Of a stretch of 64,000 nt of DNA, positions 33,406 through 40,139 are shown piece by piece. Position numbers and translations under genes: made by a program. The number at the start of each line of letters is the position of its first letter. Position 1 is the first letter of the stretch. The DNA is from JAGVSR01 sp963742405 (GTDB lineage: Bacteria > Pseudomonadota > Alphaproteobacteria > Rhizobiales > Hyphomicrobiaceae): assembly GCA_963742405.1 (NCBI GenBank), contig CAVUMB010000004.1:1-64000 (forward strand). The letters run 5' to 3'. Under the pieces are notes generated by a model, which did no database searches, had not been told where the DNA came from, and saw only the letters and a list, made by a program, of their open reading frames with translations.

Positions 33406-34745
33406 GGCGTCGACTCCGATCTGGCGGCAACCGGCTCAGCCTCGCGCTCACGCTCTGTCGCGACTTCGGCGAACGTCTGGCCGGTCGCCACGAGGCGAGC
33501 CTCGACGCGAGCCATAGAGCTCAACCGGCGCAGGATCGTGTCGCAGTACAGCGGATCGAGTTCGATGCCGTAGCCGCGCCGCCCCGTGCGCTCGGCGGCA
33601 ACCAAAGTCGTGCCCGAACCGGCAAAGGCATCGAGCACGATACCGCGGCGCTTCGAGCAATCGAGGATGGCGTCGGCGACGAGCGCGACCGGCTTGACGG
33701 TCGGGTGCATCGCCAAGTCCGCTTCGCGCGTCGCACTGAAGGTGTTGGCGCCAGCGTAAGTCCAAACGTTGGTGCGATAGCGCCCGTGCCGGCCGAGTTC
33801 GACGTTGTTGATGTGCGGCGCGGCCCCGCTCTTGAAGACGAACACCATTTCGTGCTGCGAGCGATAGAGCGAGCCCATGCCGCCGTTGGTCTTGTTCCAG
33901 ACGCAGATGTTCTTGAGTTCGCTGAACGTCCGCGTGCCCGCGGCCAGGACTTCGCCGAGGTGGCGCCAGTCCATGCAGACAAAATGGATCGCGCCATCAA
34001 CGGCGCGTAAGACGAGGTTGGCGAACACGCGCTCAAGAAACGCCGTGAACTCGGCCTCGCTCATTTCGCCAGACGCCATTGCGAACTCGCGATGCTTGAC
34101 GGCGCCGAGGCCAGAGACGTGACCATCGATTTTGACGTTATACGGCGGGTCGGTGAAGACCATCTGCGCGCGCTCGCCATCGAGCAGACGAGCTAAGGTC
34201 TCAAAATCGGTCGCATCGCCGCAGATCAAGCGATGGGAGCCGATCTGCCAAAGGTCGCCGAGGCGGGTGACGGCAGGACCGGCCGCAGGTGCTGGCATGA
34301 CGTCGGCCGCATCGACCTTCGGTTCGATCTCGCCGAGTAGCACGTCGATCTCGGCCATCTCGAAGCCGGTGATCGTGACGTCGAAGTCGACGTCGAGCGT
34401 TGTCAGATGCTGCAGCTCGATCGCGAGGATCTCGCGATCCCAGCCGGCTTTCTCGGCGAGCTTGTTATCGGCGAGGATGTAGGCGCGCTTCTCGGCCTCG
34501 CTCAGATGTTCAAGCCGCAGGCATGGCACCGTGTCGAGACCAAGCTTCTTGGCAGCTTCGACGCGGCCATGGCCAGCGATGATGGTGCCGGCCTTGTCGA
34601 TCAGTACCGGATTGTTGAATCCGAAAGCCTTGATGCTGGATGCGATCTCGGCGATCTGCTTCGGGCTATGGACGCGCGCGTTTCCGTTGTACGGCTTTAG
34701 ATCGGAAACGGAAACGTGCTCGACGGCGAGTGGCGGAATGGTCAT
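33402..34745 (-). CDS. ParB-domain DNA methyltransferase (N4/N6 type)
   Basis: This is a 447-residue fusion. Residues about 8-100 form a ParB/Srx-like domain (KPYNGNARVHSPKQIAEIAS, then VLIDKAGTIIAGHGRVEAAK). Residues about 170-415 form an amino-methyltransferase with MVFTDPPYNVKIDG (catalytic DPPY, 199-202) and, later, VLDAFAGSGTTLVAAERTGR (SAM binding, about 374). DPPY before FxGxG makes it beta class. It modifies adenine or cytosine in DNA; the target is unknown. No partner endonuclease is seen. Such ParB-methyltransferases accompany DUF5681 and terminase in prophages, probably as antirestriction or packaging-related modification. It is the first gene of the coupled trio. Confidence 0.88.
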   Translation of the reverse strand: MTIPPLAVEHVSVSDLKPYNGNARVHSPKQIAEIASSIKAFGFNNPVLIDKAGTIIAGHGRVEAAKKLGLDTVPCLRLEHLSEAEKRAYILADNKLAEKAGWDREILAIELQHLTTLDVDFDVTITGFEMAEIDVLLGEIEPKVDAADVMPAPAAGPAVTRLGDLWQIGSHRLICGDATDFETLARLLDGERAQMVFTDPPYNVKIDGHVSGLGAVKHREFAMASGEMSEAEFTAFLERVFANLVLRAVDGAIHFVCMDWRHLGEVLAAGTRTFSELKNICVWNKTNGGMGSLYRSQHEMVFVFKSGAAPHINNVELGRHGRYRTNVWTYAGANTFSATREADLAMHPTVKPVALVADAILDCSKRRGIVLDAFAGSGTTLVAAERTGRRGYGIELDPLYCDTILRRLSSMARVEARLVATGQTFAEVATEREREAEPVAARSESTP

Positions 34746-34858
34746 CGGACAAACCTCGAGGAAGTTGGGTTTGTCTCGGCACTTGATGACCGGGTGACCT
34801 CAAGGCTTGCACATTAAATGCAAATGGATTCCGTGAAAGCTCAGCGACCTGTTTTCGG

Positions 34859-35431
34859 TTACGACTTACTGTCCCTTGACAGCTGGTCGACGTCAGTTTG
34901 GTCCTCCATGACCCATCTCCACTCACTAACCAGATTTTGGAGTCGGCGTTTCTTGACCTTCTTAAGGGTTGGAAGCCTTTTTCGCACCAAGTCGTAGGCT
35001 AAATCGCTCGCGGCCGGCAGGCGCTCCGGATCATCATATCTTGCTTGTTTGCGACCCAACGTTCTAAGTCTACTCCGCTCGATTTCCGCGTCTTCGAGCG
35101 CCAGGGCGTAGGCTCTGGGCAGCATGATGAGTTCCATGTATTCGCGGACTGATGCGCGCTTTTTCGGCGCGCCCTGACGACGGAGGCGCTTACCCTTCAA
35201 GTCGGAGATAAGGGCCTCGCGCAGGCTGTCGGGGAGCGGTTCGTCTTTGAACAGTTCGACAAGTTGCGCAAGTTCGTCGCGCTTCAGTGTCGGTTGTTTG
35301 AAATAGTGATCGTTGGCCAGCTGCGACAACAGCCGAACTGGCGCTCCATTTTGCCAAAGGTCGAAAACTCCGCCGCGGCCGAGCGATTTCGGTAAGATGA
35401 TTTTAATAACGTGATTTTTGTTGTCTGACAT
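34859..35431 (-). CDS. hypothetical protein in phage-like cluster
   Basis: This 190-residue protein is charged and helical, with no membrane span. It starts MSDNKNHVIKIILPKSLGRG, has a basic centre (ISDLKGKRLRRQGAPKKRAS) and a basic tail (RKRLPTLKKVKKRRLQNLVS) before an acidic end. The composition suggests a nucleic-acid-binding protein, but I recognise no family. Its direction matches the methyltransferase-DUF5681-terminase trio and it lies 113 bases upstream, so it may be the leading gene of that transcript. Confidence 0.68.
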   Translation of the reverse strand: MSDNKNHVIKIILPKSLGRGGVFDLWQNGAPVRLLSQLANDHYFKQPTLKRDELAQLVELFKDEPLPDSLREALISDLKGKRLRRQGAPKKRASVREYMELIMLPRAYALALEDAEIERSRLRTLGRKQARYDDPERLPAASDLAYDLVRKRLPTLKKVKKRRLQNLVSEWRWVMEDQTDVDQLSRDSKS

Positions 35432-35530
35432 TGTCGACCTCGAGACGCCCGGTTCGACAATAAGGCATCGAAGTTAGTCGATCATTTACAATTCCGGTGG
35501 GCGAGCATGAACTCGCCCGCCGCCAGCAGA

Positions 35531-35737
35531 TTAACAACGGCGCGTCAGGATTTTGATCTCCATGTTGGCCTGCAACGGTACTTCACCATGCTCGATATGA
35601 TCGAACATTTCAGACATGACTAACGCGACCTGAAGTTCGGGTCGGTCGAGCTTGCCGTCCCGTATCCAGATCGGCCAACCGTGCGTTAGCATGCTCAGGC
35701 CGGCGTCAGGCTTCTTGTCAGATTTCTTCTTTGTCAT
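35531..35737 (-). CDS. small hypothetical protein
   Basis: This 68-residue protein starts MTKKKSDKKPDAGLSMLTHG and continues WPIWIRDGKLDRPELQVALV. It has a lysine-rich start, then a compact mixed domain ending EIKILTRRC. No family is recognised. It is the first frame of the minus-strand phage-like group, 99 bases before the next gene. Support is modest: it has a plausible ATG after GGAGATTTGGC and the same direction as the cluster. Confidence 0.52.
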   Translation of the reverse strand: MTKKKSDKKPDAGLSMLTHGWPIWIRDGKLDRPELQVALVMSEMFDHIEHGEVPLQANMEIKILTRRC

Positions 35738-36377
35738 GCCAAATCTCCATGGCTGCTGTTAACAGCACGGATCTGGCGACGTTGGGGAGGGGATGCTTGC
35801 ACGAAAAACACAAAGAATTATTGTGAATGTTCGCTATGCAATTCGGAGGCTAGTTTCCAATTCGTTGCTGTCTCGACCCGTTTTCAGCGGCTGAATTTTT
35901 GTCGACCGAAGTCTCGACGTTTCATGGCGTTGCCAACATTAGGCCTCTCCCTGATACAGACGAAAAGATCGCTGTTAAGGCGCAACGGATCCCTGATCAG
36001 TAATGAAGAAATCCCTGTTCCGTTGTTAGGGAATTTCGGTCGAACGGCCCCCATTTGGGGCGGTTATCGCAGAGACTTAGCGCCGAAGGGCTAGGTTCCG
36101 GCAGAAATTCCCTGTTCTTTGGAATCTGGCCGCAGAGACCGTCTCGCTTTCGACTGCCTCCACCGCCACACTTTAGCGCGAATACGATCAAGCCAAGATT
36201 TCCGCGGCGAAAGTCGCCCATCGTTGGCTCAACGCTCGTAGAAACCGGCCAGCGATAATCCGCCTTTGGCGAGTTCCTGAATAATGATCGTAGTAATCAG
36301 AAATCCGCTGAAGACGAACGGAGAAGGTTTTGCGCGAAGCAGCGAGTGCAGCCCGGTCAGACGAAACGCCGTAGGGC
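35738..36377 (+). other. 640-base gap with short repeats, probable element boundary
   Basis: I see no supported gene. A 13-14 base direct repeat, GAAAT(T)CCCTGTTC, occurs at 36008-36020 and 36104-36117, with an inverted relative (AGGGAATTTCGG) at 36028-36039. The repeats sit between the phage-like cluster and the metal module, where an attachment site would be expected, but no tRNA gene is present. Confidence 0.45.
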
Positions 36378-37079
36378 TCACAGCGACTTTCCTACCAAAT
36401 GCCCGATGACTGCCGTCAGGCCCATCGCGAAGGCACCCCAGAAACTGACCCGGAGCGTCGCGCGAGCGATGTTCGATCCGCCAACCCACGCACCGACGGC
36501 GCCGAGAAGTGCGAGAAAGACGAGCGCGGCGGCTGACACCCAATACACCAGTTTATCAGCCGGCGAGATCAGGACCATGGCCAGCGGTAGCGCCGCGCCG
36601 ACGGCAAATGTCGCCGCAGAAGTCAGCGCTGCCTGGACCGGCCGGGCAGTGGTCACTTCCGAAATGCCGAGCTCGTCACGGGCATGCGCGCCGAGTGCGT
36701 CTTTTGCCATCAGTTGATCGGCGACCTGCAGGGCAAGATCGGCTTCGAGCCCACGCTTGACATAGATGTCCGCCAGTTCTTGCCTCTCCAACTCGGGTTG
36801 CGTCGCCAGTTCCGTACGCTCGCGAGTGAGGTCAGCGATTTCCGTATCCGATTGCGAGCTAACCGAAACATACTCGCCGGCTGCCATCGACATGGCTCCG
36901 GCAACTAGACCTGCGACACCAGCCAGCAGAACTTCATTTGTATTGGGCGAGGCTGCCGCAACGCCGACGATCAGACTTGCTGTCGAAACAATACCGTCAT
37001 TGGCGCCAAGGACTGCTGCGCGGAGCCAGCCGATGCGATCGACGAGATGCGTTTCCGGGTGGGTGTGTGAGCGACTCAT
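36378..37079 (-). CDS. VIT1/CCC1-family iron/manganese transporter
   Basis: This 233-residue membrane protein has the VIT family layout. An N-terminal His-rich start (MSRSHTHPETHLVDRIGWLR) is followed by helix 1 with GANDGIVSTASLIVGVAAAS (26-45), helix 2 with GAMSMAAGEYVSVSSQSDTE (61-80), a charged cytoplasmic segment rich in Glu (80-135), where family members bind metal, and three further helices to the end. Members carry Fe2+ or Mn2+, usually out of the cytoplasm, with proton exchange. It begins the minus-strand arm of the module with cytochrome b and PepSY genes. A decayed relative starts the same kind of module at the left edge of the window. Confidence 0.88.
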   Translation of the reverse strand: MSRSHTHPETHLVDRIGWLRAAVLGANDGIVSTASLIVGVAAASPNTNEVLLAGVAGLVAGAMSMAAGEYVSVSSQSDTEIADLTRERTELATQPELERQELADIYVKRGLEADLALQVADQLMAKDALGAHARDELGISEVTTARPVQAALTSAATFAVGAALPLAMVLISPADKLVYWVSAAALVFLALLGAVGAWVGGSNIARATLRVSFWGAFAMGLTAVIGHLVGKSL

Positions 37080-37146
37080 GTCAATCCCAATTATTTGACT
37101 TGTTGAGAAAGTGACGTGCCGGTGTTGGCCGGAACGTCAGCCATTG

Positions 37147-37689
37147 TCAGGCTATGTCGCCAGGGGTTGGTGGTCTCTTGCGGCCGGTGAACATAGCCTT
37201 CACGAGCCCTTCGTGGTGCCTCACACTCTCGAAGACAACTCCGCCGATATGCAGCCCGACCAGAAGTAGCATGCCGTTGGCCAGAGCTTGGTGGGCCTCT
37301 TCCATAAGTTCTGAGCCCCAATACGCGTCTGTCGTCATTAGATGACCGGTCAGACTTACGCCCAGGATCGATACCAGCAATAAAACGACCATGGTACCAC
37401 CAAGAGGGTTATGTCCGATGTAGCGTGCTTCCCGTCCGGTGGCCACGTCCTTGATGTAGGAGAGCACGGTGCGCGGCCCGTGCACGAACTGGCCAAAGCG
37501 TGCGTAATGGGTGCCGATCATGCCCCACAGGATGCGCAGTGCGACGAGGGACGCTGCCGTGTAGCCGGCCCACAGATGCAGGCTGCGCAGGTCGCGCTCC
37601 TCCCCAGAGAGGAACGCGACCGCAAAAGTGACAACCAAGCTCCAGTGGAAAATGCGGACGAAGCGGTCCCAAACTTTCACGGTCGCCAT
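37147..37689 (-). CDS. cytochrome b561-type membrane protein
   Basis: This 180-residue protein has four membrane helices and paired histidines for two b hemes: RIFHWSLVVTFAVAFLSGEE (helix 1), SLHLWAGYTAASLVALRILW (helix 2), NPLGGTMVVLLLVSILGVSL with TGHL (helix 3), and LMEEAHQALANGMLLLVGLH (helix 4). Such proteins shuttle electrons between the quinone pool and periplasmic acceptors, and here possibly reduce a metal before transport; that is inference from the neighbours. The gene starts five bases after the PepSY gene ends, so the two are co-translated. The GGGGTAAG before the start overlaps the PepSY stop. Confidence 0.88.
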   Translation of the reverse strand: MATVKVWDRFVRIFHWSLVVTFAVAFLSGEERDLRSLHLWAGYTAASLVALRILWGMIGTHYARFGQFVHGPRTVLSYIKDVATGREARYIGHNPLGGTMVVLLLVSILGVSLTGHLMTTDAYWGSELMEEAHQALANGMLLLVGLHIGGVVFESVRHHEGLVKAMFTGRKRPPTPGDIA

Positions 37690-37694
37690 TGTGC

Positions 37695-37964
37695 TTACCC
37701 CTGCTGGCCAGGGACGGCCTCAAGTGTCTTTGGATTGAAGTAGATCTCGACGCGCTGGCCCTTCTCGTCAGTGCCGTAGACTTCGTAACAACCGTTGTCG
37801 ATCTTCACCTTCTTGATGGTCCACTTTTGGGCCGTGAGCTTGTCACGCAGAACTTGCTCGGCCTGCCACTCCGCCTTGTCGACGTTGCAGGACGGCGCTG
37901 CAAAGGCTCCGCCCGTTCCGGCGGAAGCGAATAGCGCGATCGCAGTGAAAAGATGTTTAGACAT
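37695..37964 (-). CDS. small periplasmic PepSY-domain protein
   Basis: This protein has 89 residues from the ATG at 37964, preceded by GGAG; an ATG 12 bases upstream overlaps that site. The signal peptide is residues 1-23 (MSKHLFTAIALFASAGTGGA, cut after AFA). The mature part is one PepSY domain with VLRDKLTAQKWTIKKVKIDN and a closing VEIYFNPKTLEAV strand, plus two cysteines (in PSCNVDK and DNGCYEV). It is related to the two genes at 938 and 1275. It is the first gene of the arm PepSY, cytochrome b, VIT1, divergent from the two-component genes. Confidence 0.86.
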   Translation of the reverse strand: MSKHLFTAIALFASAGTGGAFAAPSCNVDKAEWQAEQVLRDKLTAQKWTIKKVKIDNGCYEVYGTDEKGQRVEIYFNPKTLEAVPGQQG

Positions 37965-38012
37965 GGTGTTCTCCATGGGTTGGTTAGCGATGCGGGAACA
38001 CTAGGCATGCGA

Positions 38013-38052
38013 CCTGACATCACCCTGAAGAGTTCATCACCACGTTTTCAGG
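38013..38052 (+). promoter_or_regulatory. candidate regulator site between divergent PepSY and response-regulator genes
   Basis: The 140-base divergent gap contains CCTGA (38013-38017), then CCTGAA (38024-38029), and the inverse TTCAGG (38047-38052). The symmetric CCTGAA...TTCAGG pair could be bound by the adjacent OmpR-type regulator. Spacing and half-site are unproven. Confidence 0.35.
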
Positions 38053-38104
38053 TTGCTGTAAGGTGTTCTAGCGCCTATTGGCGGTTCGGGAGGACGCTCA
38101 AACC

Positions 38105-38761
38105 GTGCGCATCTTGTTGATCGAAGACGAGCCGCTGCTGGCGGATGCGGTCAAGATCCATCTAACGCGGGCTGGTCATGCCGTCGACTGGGTCGATCGT
38201 ATCGACGACGCGGATGGCGCCCTATCGTCGACGGATTATGGCTTGGTTCTTCTTGACCTGCATCTTCCGGACGGTCGCGGCCTGGATCTTCTACGCCGTC
38301 GCCGCAAAGAGGGCGATACGCGGCCGGTCATTATCGTGACGTCCCGAGATCAGATCCGCGATCGCATCGAAGGACTCAATGCCGGGGCAGACGACTACAT
38401 CGTCAAGCCGTTCGATCTCGATGAATTGATGGCGCGCGTGCAAGCTGTTCAACGCCGATACGACGTACAGCCCAATCCCAGGCTCGTGATTGGCGACCTC
38501 ACCATCGACACGGCAATTCGGCAGGTCCGGCGCGCGGGTGAGGACGTTCCACTGACCGCCCGCGAGTGGGCGTTATTGGACTGTCTCGCTCGACGTCCCG
38601 CAGCCACTGTTTCCAAGTCTCAGGTGGAGGAAGCTCTTTACGCGATGGGCCACGAGATCGAAAGCAACGCCGTGGAGGTCTACGTCAGTCGACTTCGCAA
38701 GAAGCTTGGGCCGACTGTGATCGAGACCGTGCGTGGTGTCGGCTATAAGCTTGGGAGTTGA
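38105..38761 (+). CDS. OmpR/PhoB-type response regulator
   Basis: This protein has 218 residues from a GTG at 38105, where homology starts (VRILLIEDEPLLADAVKIHL) and GGGAGG lies upstream; a TTG at 38078 is less likely. The receiver domain has acidic D8, phosphoacceptor D51 (VLLDLHLPDGRGLDL), T79 and K101 (ADDYIVKPFDLDEL). The winged-helix domain (about 122-218) has PLTAREWALLDCLARRPAAT and NAVEVYVSRLRKKLG. It is of the QseB/PmrA-like subgroup. It is followed four bases later by its kinase and then by the metal ATPase, and so probably controls the ATPase and the divergent PepSY arm. Confidence 0.93.
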   Translation: MRILLIEDEPLLADAVKIHLTRAGHAVDWVDRIDDADGALSSTDYGLVLLDLHLPDGRGLDLLRRRRKEGDTRPVIIVTSRDQIRDRIEGLNAGADDYIVKPFDLDELMARVQAVQRRYDVQPNPRLVIGDLTIDTAIRQVRRAGEDVPLTAREWALLDCLARRPAATVSKSQVEEALYAMGHEIESNAVEVYVSRLRKKLGPTVIETVRGVGYKLGS

Positions 38762-38765
38762 CGCG

Positions 38766-40103
38766 ATGCCGGCTTGGAGCATGAGCCGCCGCCTCGTCAT
38801 GACGCTCACCGCCGTCATGGGCGTGCTCTGGCTTGTGGGCGTCACGTATGCCGCGCTTTCAATCCGCCACGAAATCGATGAGGTCTTCGACAGCGCCCTG
38901 CAAGAAACGGCACAGCGCATTCTTCCGCTTGCAATGGACGACCTGGGCGGGCGAGTCGACAGCGCTGATGGCAGATCTGGACGTCTAACAAGTTTCGCGG
39001 CTGACGATCACGAGGAGTACATCCACTATCAGGTCCGCGATGCCTCCGGCCGCGTGCTTCTCCACTCCCATGATGCCCCCGAGCTGCCATTTTCTGCTCC
39101 GATCAAGCGGGGGTTCTTCGATGATGGATACCGCCGCTACTTTACAGAATTGTCGCGTGACAAGTCGATTGCCGTTCAGGTTGCCGAATTACCGCAAGAA
39201 CGGCACGAAGCGGTCCGCGCGCTGTGGTTCGGTCTGCTTGTGCCGTTGCTGGTCGTGCTACCGCTCGTGGCCATCGCCATCAGAGAAACGGTACGACGCA
39301 CGACCAGACCGATTCGTGACATTCAGCAGGAGATGCGCAAGCGCGACGGCGCCAACCTTACCGCACTCGATGCACGCGGCCTGCCGCAAGAATTGACGCC
39401 GATCGTGGAAGACGTGAATCGTCTGCTGGCTCGATTGAATTCCGCGCTGGAAGCCGAACGCGCGTTTGCTGCAAACAGCGCGCATGAATTGCGCAATCCC
39501 GTCGCTGCCGCACACGCTCAGGCCAGCCTGCTGGCAGTTGGCGCCGTGGACCCCGATCAGCGCAAGCGCGCCGAAGGGCTGGTTTCCACGCTGGCCACCC
39601 TGAGCCGTAAGATTGAAACGCTTCTGCAACTGGCGCGCGCGGAATCGGGGCTAGCGCTGTCGCGAGAACGCATGTCTCTCAGCAATGTGGTTTCGCTGCT
39701 GATGGTGGATTATGCTCGCAAGCCTCAAGCCCAGGGACGGATCCGGTTCGAGAATGTGGCCAGCGCGGACGTTTATGTGATGGCCGACCCGGATGCAGTG
39801 GGTATAGCAATTCAGAACCTCATCGGTAATGCACTGAAGCACAGTCCGGAAGGCACACCCATCGTTGTGCGCTTTGGTCCGGGTGCGGTCCTTTCGGTCC
39901 GAAACGACGGATCGGTTGTCACCGCCGAGGAACTCGCGGGCCTCAAGCAGCGGTTTGCGCGCGGGGTTGGCCGCGACGCAGACGGGTGCGGATTGGGCCT
40001 CTATATCGCGGACACTATCGCGCGCCAATCCGATGGTCATCTCGACCTCTTTTCGCCTGCACGGGGTCAATCATCCGGCTTTGAAGCACAACTGCGGTTG
40101 TGA
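38766..40103 (+). CDS. QseC-type sensor histidine kinase
   Basis: This protein has 445 residues. The first membrane helix is at about 10-30 and the second at about 152-172, with a periplasmic sensor loop of about 120 residues between them (DDHEEYIHYQVRDASGRVLL). A HAMP-like linker is followed by the HisKA domain with phosphorylated H240 (AANSAHELRNPVAAAHAQAS). The ATPase domain has N box NLIGNALKHS (351-360), G1 VRNDG (378-382) and G2 DGCGLGLYIA (406-415). All catalytic parts are intact. The signal is unknown; with a PepSY protein, cytochrome b and metal transporters around it, a metal or redox cue is likely. Confidence 0.92.
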   Translation: MPAWSMSRRLVMTLTAVMGVLWLVGVTYAALSIRHEIDEVFDSALQETAQRILPLAMDDLGGRVDSADGRSGRLTSFAADDHEEYIHYQVRDASGRVLLHSHDAPELPFSAPIKRGFFDDGYRRYFTELSRDKSIAVQVAELPQERHEAVRALWFGLLVPLLVVLPLVAIAIRETVRRTTRPIRDIQQEMRKRDGANLTALDARGLPQELTPIVEDVNRLLARLNSALEAERAFAANSAHELRNPVAAAHAQASLLAVGAVDPDQRKRAEGLVSTLATLSRKIETLLQLARAESGLALSRERMSLSNVVSLLMVDYARKPQAQGRIRFENVASADVYVMADPDAVGIAIQNLIGNALKHSPEGTPIVVRFGPGAVLSVRNDGSVVTAEELAGLKQRFARGVGRDADGCGLGLYIADTIARQSDGHLDLFSPARGQSSGFEAQLRL

Positions 40104-40139
40104 AATCCCAACGGTTTGAAGTGCCAAGAAGGCTACTCA

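Noticed and set aside
36055..36258. 67-codon plus-strand frame
   Set aside because: It overlaps the short repeats in a non-coding stretch, has no ribosome site and no recognisable content.
35738..36377. tRNA gene or integrase site at the edge of the phage-like cluster
   Set aside because: No cloverleaf, CCA end or integrase gene could be found; only short repeats are present.
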